Source: Gammaproteobacteria bacterium (GTDB lineage Bacteria; Pseudomonadota; Gammaproteobacteria; Ga0077536). From it: DNA of 64,000 bases. Positions 16,625-25,118 of this stretch are shown here, one piece after another (position 1 is the first letter of the stretch; the number at the start of each line of letters is the position of its first letter). The position numbers and the translations under genes were made by a program. The notes below the pieces were generated by a model that made no database searches, was not told the origin of the DNA, and saw only the letters and a program-made list of their open reading frames with translations. The DNA lies in contig SHZJ01000007.1 in the NCBI GenBank assembly GCA_009692365.1, forward strand, positions 1 to 64,000. The letters run 5' to 3'.

Positions 16625-17830
16625 ATGAAACTGCTCGAGGGCATCCGTGTACTCGATTTCACCCAATATCTGGCCGGCCCCACGGTGACCCGTCTGATGG
16701 CGGAAATGGGTGCGGAGATTATCAAAATCGAAACCGCGCCGGGCGGGGATCCGGCGCGCGAACTGCCCTTCGTGATCGATGGGCGCAGCGGTTTTTTTGT
16801 GCAGCAGAATCGCGGCAAGCAGAGCTTGTGTCTGGATTTGCGCAAAGACGAAAGCCTCGCCATCGTGCGCGAGTTAGTGGGGCGGGTGGATGTGGTGGTG
16901 GAGAACTTCGGCCCGGGCGTCATGGAGAAACGTGGTTTGGCGTGGCCGGACTTGCACGCGATTAATCCGCGGCTGCTGATGGCCTCCATTTCCGCCTACG
17001 GGCGCGATAGCCCGCTATCGCACAAAACGGGTTACGACTGGGTGGCGCAGGCCTTCTCCGGGATGATGCACATGACGGGACATCCAGACGGCCCGCCGCT
17101 GCCGGCCGGGCTGAGCATCGCGGATGTCGCCACCGGGGTCCATGCGTTTTCTGCGATTGGCTATGCGTTGTTTCATCGCGAGCGCACGGGGCTGGGCCAG
17201 TGGATGGATATCGCCATGATCGACGCCATGTTTCATGCCTTCGAAATTCCGATCCAGGGTTACACGCTCAGCAAAGGGGCGTACGTCCCGCATCGTTCAG
17301 GCCCGCATCATCCACTGGTGGCGCCGTTTGGTATTTTCAAGGGACCCACCGGGTATCTCGTCATTCTCGCCCTGCAACTGCAGTGGCGAGGTCTGTGCGA
17401 GGCGATGGGGCGGCTCGATCTCGAACACGATCCGCGCTACCTCACGCTGGCGCTGCGTGCGGCCAATCAACACGAACTGACGCCCCTGATTGAAGCGTGG
17501 GTGGCGAGGTTCCCCACCACGCAAGCGGTGCTGGAGGTCTTGGATCAACACCGCGTGCCCTCCGCCCCCGTGCTCAGCCCGGTGGAGGCGATCGACCACC
17601 CCTATTTCAAGGCGCGCGGGACGGTGCGCACGATTACCGATCCGCTGCTGGGCGAGTTTTGCATCCCCGGTTTCCCACTGCGCTTCTCAGCACAGCCCGA
17701 ACTGCCAGACCTCGTCGCGCCCCTGCTAGGGCAGCACAACGCGGCGGTCTTGTCCGAGGTTCTGGGTTATTCTGCGGCCCGCATCGCGGCCTTGGCTGCC
17801 AGCGGCGTGCTGGTGCACGGCGAGCGGTAG
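16625..17830 (+). CDS. CaiB/BaiF family (class III) CoA-transferase
   Basis: A 401-residue class III CoA-transferase, which moves CoA between carboxylic acids. The N-terminus LLEGIRVLDFTQYLAGPTVTRLMAEMGAEIIKIE and the VVVENFGPGVMEKRGL block are diagnostic. The aspartate of GYDWVAQAFSGMMHMTG matches the catalytic Asp that forms the acyl-anhydride intermediate in formyl-CoA transferase. The ATG preceded by GGGGAGA was chosen; the frame is open further upstream but inside the amidohydrolase gene. It suggests that the pathway yields an acid that is activated to a CoA thioester. Confidence 0.9.
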   Translation: MKLLEGIRVLDFTQYLAGPTVTRLMAEMGAEIIKIETAPGGDPARELPFVIDGRSGFFVQQNRGKQSLCLDLRKDESLAIVRELVGRVDVVVENFGPGVMEKRGLAWPDLHAINPRLLMASISAYGRDSPLSHKTGYDWVAQAFSGMMHMTGHPDGPPLPAGLSIADVATGVHAFSAIGYALFHRERTGLGQWMDIAMIDAMFHAFEIPIQGYTLSKGAYVPHRSGPHHPLVAPFGIFKGPTGYLVILALQLQWRGLCEAMGRLDLEHDPRYLTLALRAANQHELTPLIEAWVARFPTTQAVLEVLDQHRVPSAPVLSPVEAIDHPYFKARGTVRTITDPLLGEFCIPGFPLRFSAQPELPDLVAPLLGQHNAAVLSEVLGYSAARIAALAASGVLVHGER

Positions 17831-17862
17831 AAAAACGCCGCGCGTTTTAGAGGTATTGCATT

Positions 17863-18843
17863 ATGGGCGTGATGATCGAGGGTAACTGGCACGACCAGTG
17901 GTACGACACGGCCAACAACGGCGGGCGCTTCGTGCGCCCGGACTCGCAATTTCGCCATTGGGTTACCGCGCAGGGGCAGGCTGGCCCGACCGGTGATGGG
18001 GGCTTTCGCGCTGAAGCCGGGCGCTATCATCTATACGTGTCGCTGGCCTGTCCGTGGGCCCAGCGCACGCTGATCTATCGCCGGCTAAAAGGCTTGGAGA
18101 CCGCGATTACGCTGTCGGTGGTGCACTGGCGCATGCTGGAGCATGGCTGGAATTTTGCCCCCGGCCCCGGGGTAATTAGTGATCCGCTGCACGCGGCAGA
18201 CTATCTGTACGAGGTCTACCGGGCCGCCGACCCGCACTATTCCGGGCGCGTCACCGTGCCCGTGCTCTGGGACCGGCAGACCCATCGCATCGTCAACAAT
18301 GAGTCCGCCGACATCATCCGTATGTTCAACACGGCCTTCGACGGCGTGGGCGCGACGGCGGGCGATTTTTATCCCGTGGCGCTGCGCCCACACATCGATG
18401 CGCTGAACGCGCGCATTTACGACACCCTCAACAATGGGGTTTATCGCGCGGGTTTTGCGACGACACAGGGCGCTTATGAGGAAGCCGTGGGGGCACTATT
18501 TGCCACCCTAGACGCGCTGGAGGCGCAACTGGGGGTCACCCGCTATCTGCTGGGCGATGCCCCCACGGAAGCGGATTGGCGTCTGCTACCCACACTGTTG
18601 CGGTTCGATGCGGTCTATGTCGGGCACTTCAAGTGCAATCTGCGGCGCTTGGCCGATTATCCCAACCTCGCGGGCTATACCCGCGACCTCTACCAGTGGC
18701 CGGGGGTGGCAGAGACTTTCAATCTCGAACACGCCAAGCGGCACTATTTCGAAAGTCATGCGGGGATCAACCCCAGCGGGATCGTGCCACTCGGGCCGCT
18801 GCTCGATTTCCACGCCCCGCATACGCGGGCCCATGGGGTTTAA
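17863..18843 (+). CDS. Glutathionyl-hydroquinone reductase (Xi-class glutathione transferase)
   Basis: A 326-residue protein of the YqjG/ECM4/PcpF family, which reduces glutathionyl-hydroquinones to hydroquinones with glutathione. The catalytic Cys63 lies in SLACPWAQRTL. The RFVRPDSQFRHWV segment before it and the C-terminal DWRLLPTLLRFDAVYVGHFKCN region (about residues 240-262) are characteristic. An AGAGG ribosome site is present. Its position at the end of the FAH-family operon hints at a quinone or haloaromatic intermediate, since PcpF repairs glutathione adducts in pentachlorophenol breakdown; this is inference. Confidence 0.9.
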   Translation: MGVMIEGNWHDQWYDTANNGGRFVRPDSQFRHWVTAQGQAGPTGDGGFRAEAGRYHLYVSLACPWAQRTLIYRRLKGLETAITLSVVHWRMLEHGWNFAPGPGVISDPLHAADYLYEVYRAADPHYSGRVTVPVLWDRQTHRIVNNESADIIRMFNTAFDGVGATAGDFYPVALRPHIDALNARIYDTLNNGVYRAGFATTQGAYEEAVGALFATLDALEAQLGVTRYLLGDAPTEADWRLLPTLLRFDAVYVGHFKCNLRRLADYPNLAGYTRDLYQWPGVAETFNLEHAKRHYFESHAGINPSGIVPLGPLLDFHAPHTRAHGV

Positions 18844-18992
18844 CCCGCCGGCGCTGGGGCTGAGCAACGCGGGTCCTGCCCAGCGTGGCGGCGGCGGTGA
18901 CCCGCCGGCTGCGGGGCCGGTTGAAATGAGCGGGTGGCTGGGTGATGCTGCGCGGCCCTGAGCGCGTCTGTGACACCGCCCTCTAAGCCGCC

Positions 18993-19610
18993 ATGCTCGA
19001 GACTTTCCTGACCCACCTCCAAGGCCCGCTGCTCTCGCTGTGGGGGCCGTTCTTTATTCTGGTGCTGTGTGGTTTGGGCCTGCCCATACCCGAGGACTTG
19101 GTGCTGCTGGTGGCCGGCGCCATGGCCGCCCTTGAAGGGCGCGCTTGGTCGGACGTCAGCATCCTGATGTATATCGCGGTTATCGGGGGGGACACGCTGA
19201 TTTTTATGGGCGGGCGGCGACTGGGCGGGCGGCTGCTGGAGTCCGCGCTGACGCAGCAGTTTTTCCCCCCTGCTAAACGTCTACGGGTGGAGCAGTTCTA
19301 CGCGCGACATGGCGCCAAGGGGCTTTTCCTGGCGCGCTTTCTGCCGGGCCTGCGCGGTCTGATTTTTTTCTCCGCCGGCTCACTGGGCGTGCCGTTGAGC
19401 ACTTTTCTGTTACTGGACGGTTTGGCCGCATTATTGAGCGTGCCGGTTTTCGTGGGCCTGGGGTATTGGCTATGGGCACGTTATGGGCACGATTTGGCGC
19501 AGTTCAGTGCTGTCTTGGATCAAGTCCACGATTGGTCTTTGGGGTTGGTCGCCATGGCCGTGCTGGTGGTGCTTTGCTTAGTGTGGCGTAGGGTGCGAGC
19601 GGGTCCCTAA
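18993..19610 (+). CDS. DedA family membrane protein
   Basis: A 205-residue inner-membrane protein of the DedA/VTT family, linked to polyprenyl-phosphate or phospholipid translocation. The family motif is visible as CGLGLPIPEDLVLLVAGAMAA at about residues 27-47. The second motif is ARFLPGLRGLIFFSAGSLGVP (residues about 110-130), containing the conserved F/R-F-x-P-G-x-R arginine. Five or so hydrophobic segments are evident. It is separated from the preceding operon by 149 bases and probably has its own promoter. Confidence 0.85.
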   Translation: MLETFLTHLQGPLLSLWGPFFILVLCGLGLPIPEDLVLLVAGAMAALEGRAWSDVSILMYIAVIGGDTLIFMGGRRLGGRLLESALTQQFFPPAKRLRVEQFYARHGAKGLFLARFLPGLRGLIFFSAGSLGVPLSTFLLLDGLAALLSVPVFVGLGYWLWARYGHDLAQFSAVLDQVHDWSLGLVAMAVLVVLCLVWRRVRAGP

Positions 19611-19771
19611 AACCTGCGGATCCAGCGTGATGGCGACTGGCCCGCGTGCCCGCCACGCGCCGCCCAGCCGTGGGAGTCGCTCCCAGAAGCGTCCTCGTTT
19701 AGGCTCATCGCTATGCCTGTCGTCTGATGGGCTAGAGCTGTGGGTCTTTTCATTCCTTGGGAGCGCTGCAC

Positions 19772-21222
19772 ATGATTTTTGCCGAATACAGTCACTACGA
19801 TGGTTTAGGTCTTGCCGACTTGGTACGCCGTGGTGAGGTCTCGCCTACGGATTTGGTCGACAGCGCCATTGATGCTATCGAGCGACTCAATCCGCAGGTC
19901 AATTGTGTGGTTCAACAGTTGCGCGACATGGCTAACACGCAGATCAAGGCGGGGTTGTCGTTTGGGCCGTTTCGCGGCGTGCCGTTTTTGGTAAAAGAAT
20001 TCGGAATGCACTTCAAAGGGATGCGCAGCAGTGCGGGATCGCGTCTGGCTGAGGGCGCGCAGATGGGCAACGACACCGAACTCATGCAACGCTGCCGCGC
20101 GGCAGGGTTGGTCACCGTGGGGACCACGACCACCCCCGAGATGGCGTGCAACGCGAACGCCGAATCCGTTCTGTAGGGCCCGACCCGCAATCCTTGGAAC
20201 CTTGGTTATTCGGTGGGTGGGTCATCGGGGGGCGCGGGTGCGGCGGTCAGTTCTGGCATGGTGCCGAGCGTGCACGCCAACGACGGTGGCGGCTCTATTC
20301 GCATCCCCGCCGCCTGTAACGGACTGGTCGGGATGAAGCCTACTCGTGGGCGCACGCCCACCGGCCCGGAGATGGGCCTGTTCCTGTGGGGCATGGCCGT
20401 CGAGTTTGCCGAAACCCGCACGATTCGGGACTCCGCCGCGCTACGCGACGCTTTGGCCGGGCCGGACGACGGTTATTTTTACGCCGCCATGCCGCCGCGG
20501 CGGGGGTTTTTGGCCGCCGCCATGACGCCGCCCGGGAAGCTGCGCATCGGGGTCCGCGATCGCCTGCCCGGTGCCGCGCCCATCAGCCGCGAGGTTCGCA
20601 GCCGACGCAACGCCACGCGCACGCTGTTGGGTGAATTGGGGCATGAGTGCAGCCCGCTGCGCGTGCATGACGACACCGAACGCTACAACGAGTCCTCGGT
20701 GCGCTTTTGGGCGGCGACTTTGGGCTATTTCAGGGCGCAATTTTCGGCTGCCACGGGGCGCAAGATTGGGCCCAAGACAGTAGAAGCACAGTAGAAGCAG
20801 TGACCTTGGAGGTCTACCGCTACCCGCAGTCTCTCAAAGCCATGCCGATGGAAGAAGCGATGGCCTGGCAGCACGAGGCCTGCCGAGCGGTGGGTGCGGT
20901 GATGCGCAACTACGATGTGCTGCTCACCCCGGGTCTGGGGCGCGAGGTGGCGAAGCTGGGCGAACTCGACCAAAACGCGACCGGGGTGGATACCCACGCC
21001 TGATGGCAGCAGATCAGTCAGGGCTATTCATCGTTCACCGCCCGCTTTAACACCACCGGACAACCGGCGCTCATGTTGCCCCTGTGGCAGCGCAAGGCCG
21101 GCTTGCCGTTAGCGATGCAGCGGGTAGGGCGGCTGGGCGATGAAGAGACGCGGTACAGTTTGGGTGGGCAGCTGGAGCAAGCCTTGCCTTGGGCCGGGCG
21201 CCGGGCCGCGCTCTACGCTTGA
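19772..21222 (+). pseudogene. Amidase-signature family pseudogene
   Basis: A disrupted amidase (Ser-cisSer-Lys family). The catalytic Lys region LVKEF, the YSVGGSSGGAGAAVSSGM serine block and the DGGGSIRIPAACNGLVG nucleophile block are all still readable. At least three lesions break it. A TAG stop at 20174-20176 stands where homologues have an aromatic residue before GPTRNP. A perfect 11-bp tandem duplication of ACAGTAGAAGC near 20776-20797 creates a stop and a frameshift. A TGA at 21001-21003 follows. The rest then reads on to a normal end (SQGYSSFTARFNTTGQPA through RRAALYA). It is nearly full length, so the loss is recent. Confidence 0.88.
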
Positions 21223-21344
21223 CCCCACCGGTTGGCCCGCGCCGCCGCGCGGCGTCGGCGGCCGCGTGGTGTCGCCCTGCCGCAAAGCCCAGCGCGTGAG
21301 CAAGCCCGTGCGACGCGACGCGCTGGTCGACGCCTTTGGCGCGC

Positions 21345-21372
21345 TTGCAATCTAAATGGGAATCTGTATCAT
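21345..21372 (+). promoter_or_regulatory. Sigma-70-like promoter for cupredoxin/FTR1 genes
   Basis: TTGCAA and TATCAT are separated by 16 bases, in a short AT-rich stretch between GC-rich flanks. The -10 box falls inside an inverted repeat, so repressor control is plausible. Confidence 0.5.
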
Positions 21373-21385
21373 TTGTATTACAGAT
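21362..21385. promoter_or_regulatory. Inverted repeat operator candidate, ATCTGTA-N10-TACAGAT
   Basis: Perfect 7-bp arms are separated by 10 bases and cover the probable -10 box. A metal- or iron-responsive repressor is a natural guess because the genes concern iron uptake, but the arms do not match the standard Fur consensus well. Confidence 0.5.
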
Positions 21386-21403
21386 AACTGATAAGGAGTC
21401 GCC

Positions 21404-21754
21404 ATGAGCGTCCAATACCCCTCAAGCCGTCCCGTGGCGGTCTGCGCGGTAGTGCTGTCGGCGTTGCTGTGCCGTGCTGCGGCCGCCAGCGAACCCGTGG
21501 TCGAATTACTGATCAGAAATCACCAATTCGAGCCCGCCACGGTAAAAATTCCGGCCCAGACCAAAGTGAAAATAGTCGTCAAAAACCTCGACGCGACCCC
21601 CGAGGAATTCGAAAGCTACACGCTCAAGCGCGAGAAAATTGTCCCGGCCAACGCCAGCGCCACCTTGTTCATCGGGCCGTTGGCGCCGGGCAACTATCCC
21701 TTCGTGGGGGAGTTCAACGAGGCGACCGCCAAGGGTGAGGTAGTCGTGGAGTGA
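21404..21754 (+). CDS. Exported cupredoxin-like protein linked to FTR1
   Basis: A 116-residue periplasmic protein. The first about 28 residues form a signal peptide (VAVCAVVLSALLCRAAAAS). The mature domain is cupredoxin-like: VELLIRNHQFEPATVKIPAQTKVKIVVKN, EEFESYTLKREKIVPA and YPFVGEFNEATAKGEVVVE are the blocks seen in cupredoxins that accompany FTR1 and EfeO iron transporters (compare FtrB of Bordetella). Typical blue-copper Cys/His/Met ligands are not obvious. AAGGAG precedes the ATG. The FTR1 permease gene follows after 76 bases. Confidence 0.8.
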   Translation: MSVQYPSSRPVAVCAVVLSALLCRAAAASEPVVELLIRNHQFEPATVKIPAQTKVKIVVKNLDATPEEFESYTLKREKIVPANASATLFIGPLAPGNYPFVGEFNEATAKGEVVVE

Positions 21755-21830
21755 GCCCGCGGCGCGTTGAGGGGCTGGGAACGTCGCGCTTTGGTTGTTT
21801 TGACCACGTTAAAACAGGAGATATTGAGAG

Positions 21831-23390
21831 ATGTTGGGCGTCGCTTTAATCTTTTTCCGTGAAGTGCTGGAAGCCGCGCTGGTCGTGGGCATCCTCGCGG
21901 CCGCGACCTGCGAGGTGGCAGGTCGGAACCGCTGGATCCTCGGCGGTTTGGGCGCAGGCTTAGCCGGCGCCTTGCTGGTAGCGGTCTTCGCCGAGCGGCT
22001 GGGGGCCGCCGCTGAGGGGATGGGGCAGGAGTTATTCAACGCCGGCGTGCTGTTGACGGCGGTCGCGATGCTGGGGTGGCACACGCTGTGGATGGCGCGC
22101 CACGGGCGCGAGTTGGCGCGTACCACGGGGGCGCTCGGGGCGGAGGTGGCCGCCGGTCGGCGACCGCTCTATGCCGTGGCGGTGGTCATCGGTTTGGCGG
22201 TGCTGCGCGAAGGCTCGGAGGTGGTGTTATTCATCTCCGGCCTGGTGGCGTCTGGCACGACCGATACCCGCGGCCTGCTGCTGGGCGCTGCCGCGGGTAT
22301 CAGTGCCGGCGTGCTGGTGGGTTTTGGTCTCGCGCGTGGCCTGCGCGTCATCCCGATCCGCCATTTATTCAGTGTCACCACGATTTTGCTCGCACTGCTG
22401 GCGGCAGGCATGGCGGCGCGCGCCGTTGCGTTCTTGTGCCAAGCAGGCTATTGCACCCAACTGACCCAGACTGCTTGGGATAGCTCGGCGTTGGCCGCCG
22501 ACGGCAGCCCCTTGGGGCAGTTGCTCAATGCCCTGATTGGCTATACGGCGCTGCCCATGGTCATTCAAGTGCTGGCCTATGTGGCCACCTTGTCCCTGCT
22601 GGCCGTGGCCGTGGCGCTGAGTCGCCGCCTGCAATTTGCCGCGCCGGCGCGGTTTGGACTGGCCTTGGGTGCGCTATTGCTTGGGGGGCTGGCCGCACCC
22701 ACCGGCGTCGAGGCGTCTTTAAAGGTCTATTCCCCGTATGTAGAACTGGGCGAGTGGGAATTCGAATTTATGGGCAATCACGATTTCGATAACGACCCTG
22801 CCAAGGACGGCGCACAGGTCTTTAGCTACGAGGTCGGTTACAGCCCCACCGCACGCTGGCATACCGCGGCCGGCCTGAAGACCGAGGGCGAGCCTGATCA
22901 AGGCAATGTCCTGACCGAGTTTCGATGGGAAAACATTTTCCAGCTGACTGAAGCCGGCCAGTACTGGCTGGACCTCGGGGCCTATGTCGAATACGCCAAG
23001 GGCTTGGAGCGTGGCGGGGACCACGCGCTGGAATGGAAAGTCCTGCTCGAAAAAAGCGTTGGTCGGTGGGTCGCCGTGGCCAATCCCATTTTTGCCCAGC
23101 CCTTTGGCGAGGATGCCGGCAGGGTGGAATTCGAATACGCCTGGGGCACTTACTATCGTTTTATGCCGCTGCTGGAGCCGGGTTTTGAAGCCTACGGCGG
23201 GGTGGGCGAAATAACCAACGCGAATGCGCTGGCCGCGCAGGAGCATTTCCTGGGCCCCGACGTGCGGGGGGTTCACACCTTCGTCGACGCAGGTCGGCTC
23301 AAATACAACCTGGGCTATCTGTTTGGCCTGACGCAGGGGACGCCCGACGGCGTGTTTAAATTCGAACTCGAGTACGAAGTGCGTTTTTGA
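21831..23390 (+). CDS. FTR1-family iron permease fused to a beta-barrel-like C-terminal domain
   Basis: A 519-residue protein. Residues 1-265 are an FTR1 iron permease with seven hydrophobic segments and both iron-binding REx(x)E motifs: REVLE at residues 10-14 and REGSE near 126-130. Normal bacterial FTR1 proteins end here. This one continues with Arg274 followed by a signal-peptide-like stretch (FGLALGALLLGGLAAPTGVEA, residues 275-295) that ends in a good signal-peptidase I site. About 224 residues of amphipathic beta-strand sequence follow, ending in phenylalanine (EYEVRF), as outer-membrane barrels do. The extension may be cut off and inserted in the outer membrane, or may stay attached; both are inference. 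Confidence 0.85.
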   Translation: MLGVALIFFREVLEAALVVGILAAATCEVAGRNRWILGGLGAGLAGALLVAVFAERLGAAAEGMGQELFNAGVLLTAVAMLGWHTLWMARHGRELARTTGALGAEVAAGRRPLYAVAVVIGLAVLREGSEVVLFISGLVASGTTDTRGLLLGAAAGISAGVLVGFGLARGLRVIPIRHLFSVTTILLALLAAGMAARAVAFLCQAGYCTQLTQTAWDSSALAADGSPLGQLLNALIGYTALPMVIQVLAYVATLSLLAVAVALSRRLQFAAPARFGLALGALLLGGLAAPTGVEASLKVYSPYVELGEWEFEFMGNHDFDNDPAKDGAQVFSYEVGYSPTARWHTAAGLKTEGEPDQGNVLTEFRWENIFQLTEAGQYWLDLGAYVEYAKGLERGGDHALEWKVLLEKSVGRWVAVANPIFAQPFGEDAGRVEFEYAWGTYYRFMPLLEPGFEAYGGVGEITNANALAAQEHFLGPDVRGVHTFVDAGRLKYNLGYLFGLTQGTPDGVFKFELEYEVRF

Positions 23391-23449
23391 GCAGTTTGAA
23401 TCACCCACCGCCCACCCTACGACGGGCGGCGGGTTAGCCCGCTAGCCCC

Positions 23450-23895
23450 AGGGTAGACCGTCGGGCGCCCTGCTCATGGCGCCGCGAGAGGGGTGATGGA
23501 AGTCCTCCGGGCCGGCTGCTTGCGCGCGCACCGGAAATATTCCACCAGGCCGCTAGCGCCGTGGCCTGCGTTTTGGTTGCGCTCAAATAATCTTCACGCG
23601 CCACCGTGCTGACCAAGAGTGCCATCTTGGCCGCTGCGTCGCGCGCCCTGCGCGCGCGGTGGTCGGTGGCGTAAAGATGGGTCGCGCTCACGTCGGTGGT
23701 GCGGCGTGGTGTAGCGGCTTTGCTCGCCCCGTGGTTCGGCGGTGAGCCCTGCGCCGCGGTGACGGCAGGCGTTCACCAAAGCGTGAAATTTTCCGTGTGG
23801 GTCGCGGGTGGCCAAAATGGGCTGGCCCAGATCGTTGCCAGTGCGGTAGCTGCCGGCCTTGGGCAACGCGCCCGCGTCAGTCTTTGCCAGCAGCA
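23450..23895 (-). pseudogene. Relic of a second Rieske oxygenase alpha subunit
   Basis: Directly downstream of an intact Rieske gene, the minus strand still encodes an N-terminal Rieske fragment (GQPILATRDPHGKFHALVNA, then CRHRGAGL with the first Cys-His pair at 23752-23766). After SRYT the second Cys-x2-His pair and the whole middle are missing. A different frame then gives a C-terminal-type fragment (AAKMALLVSTVAREDY and TKTQATALA), followed after another shift by NIFRCARKQPARR. It is a decayed, internally deleted gene. The second fragment is less certain than the first. Confidence 0.65.
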
Positions 23896-23924
23896 ACCCG
23901 GGCAGCGGGCCGCGGCCGGGGTGC

Positions 23925-25118
23925 TTAGTCAGGGCCCCGGCACAACGCCGCCACGTTGGCGTGAAAGCGGCGCAGATGGTGCTCTTGCCGGCCAAACACC
24001 AGTTCGTCGTTGGCGCCCGAGGCCACGCCGAGCTGGATTTGTTCGGAGATAAACAGGTCTTCGGCGCCAAACACGCCCTCGTCGATCATCGCGAAAGTGC
24101 GCTCCCAATGCGCTAATTCTTTTTCATCGCGCGGGGCGTGCGGCGTAAACAGCGTGTGGACGAACAGAATTTCGCCGGGGGAAATGGGAAACATCCCCAT
24201 GTGGCTGGTGGCGTCCGGGTGATAAATCAGCAGGGAGTTGGGAAAGATGGCGTGGGTCAGCGTGGCGTGCCGGCGCAGGTCCCACTGTGCGGGCGGCAGC
24301 GTGCGCGCTTCGGGCAGTCGATCGCGTGCGACTAAAATGCGGGTGTGCAGCCCGACCCCTTCGCCCGCTGGATTGCGGTCCGGGAAAAACGGCGCGATGG
24401 TCGGCGCATGCAGCCGCTTGATGTGATAGGTCTCCTGAAAAGCATCCATCATGAGCTTCCAGTTGGTGGCGCGCCGGCGAGCGTGCTGGCGAAAAACATG
24501 CTGGGTCTCAAAGCCAAATCCGCTGAGGTCCTCATCGATACCGCCGAGGAATCCCGCCACGTCAATGTCAGTTTGGGCGGGGTCCAGAATGGCCCAAATC
24601 AGACCGTGCCGCACTTGGCTGGGCAGGCGGCGCAACCCGCGCGCGGCCAGATCCAGCGTTGGAAAAGTCTCGGGTTTGGGCACCCCACGCAGCGCGCCGT
24701 TGAGTTCGTAGGTCCAGGCGTGATACGGGCAGGACAGCCCCTGATGGCGACAAACTTCCCCTTCCCCGGCGATCAGGCGTGCGCCGCGATGCCGGCACAC
24801 GTTGAGTAGAACGTGGATTTCGCCGTGGCGATCGCGGGTCAGCAGCAGCGGCAACCCCAACAAATCACGCGCCAGCACGCTCCCCGGTTCGCGTAATTGG
24901 TCGGCGTGGCCCAGGCACAGCGGAAGACGCCGAAAAATTTGGATTTTCTCACGCTCGAGGAGCGCGGGGTCGCAATACACGGCGGGGTCCAGACGGCTGT
25001 CCTGGGCGTCCCATTCCGGGCTTTCGCGGTGGTCCATATCGGCCAGCAACCGCTCAAACAGGCGGGTTAGCGGCGCATTGAGGGGGGTAATGGGTGTGCG
25101 GGGCGTGGCGTTATTCAT
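23925..25118 (-). CDS. Rieske aromatic ring-hydroxylating oxygenase alpha subunit
   Basis: A 397-residue terminal oxygenase. The Rieske [2Fe-2S] ligands are CRH near residue 108 and CPYH about 20 residues later. The mononuclear iron facial triad region is MMDAFQETYHIKRLH, with two histidines spaced H-x4-H. The SRPBCC catalytic domain occupies the rest and the length is normal. Reductase and ferredoxin partners are not in the window. No beta subunit adjoins it, unlike the other Rieske gene here, so it may be a homo-oligomeric type. The substrate is unknown. Confidence 0.87.
   Translation of the reverse strand: MNNATPRTPITPLNAPLTRLFERLLADMDHRESPEWDAQDSRLDPAVYCDPALLEREKIQIFRRLPLCLGHADQLREPGSVLARDLLGLPLLLTRDRHGEIHVLLNVCRHRGARLIAGEGEVCRHQGLSCPYHAWTYELNGALRGVPKPETFPTLDLAARGLRRLPSQVRHGLIWAILDPAQTDIDVAGFLGGIDEDLSGFGFETQHVFRQHARRRATNWKLMMDAFQETYHIKRLHAPTIAPFFPDRNPAGEGVGLHTRILVARDRLPEARTLPPAQWDLRRHATLTHAIFPNSLLIYHPDATSHMGMFPISPGEILFVHTLFTPHAPRDEKELAHWERTFAMIDEGVFGAEDLFISEQIQLGVASGANDELVFGRQEHHLRRFHANVAALCRGPD

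Noticed and set aside
20174..21003. Stop-codon recoding (pyrrolysine or selenocysteine) in the amidase
   Set aside because: Both TAG and TGA occur, and an 11-bp duplication also shifts the frame, so ordinary gene decay explains it better.
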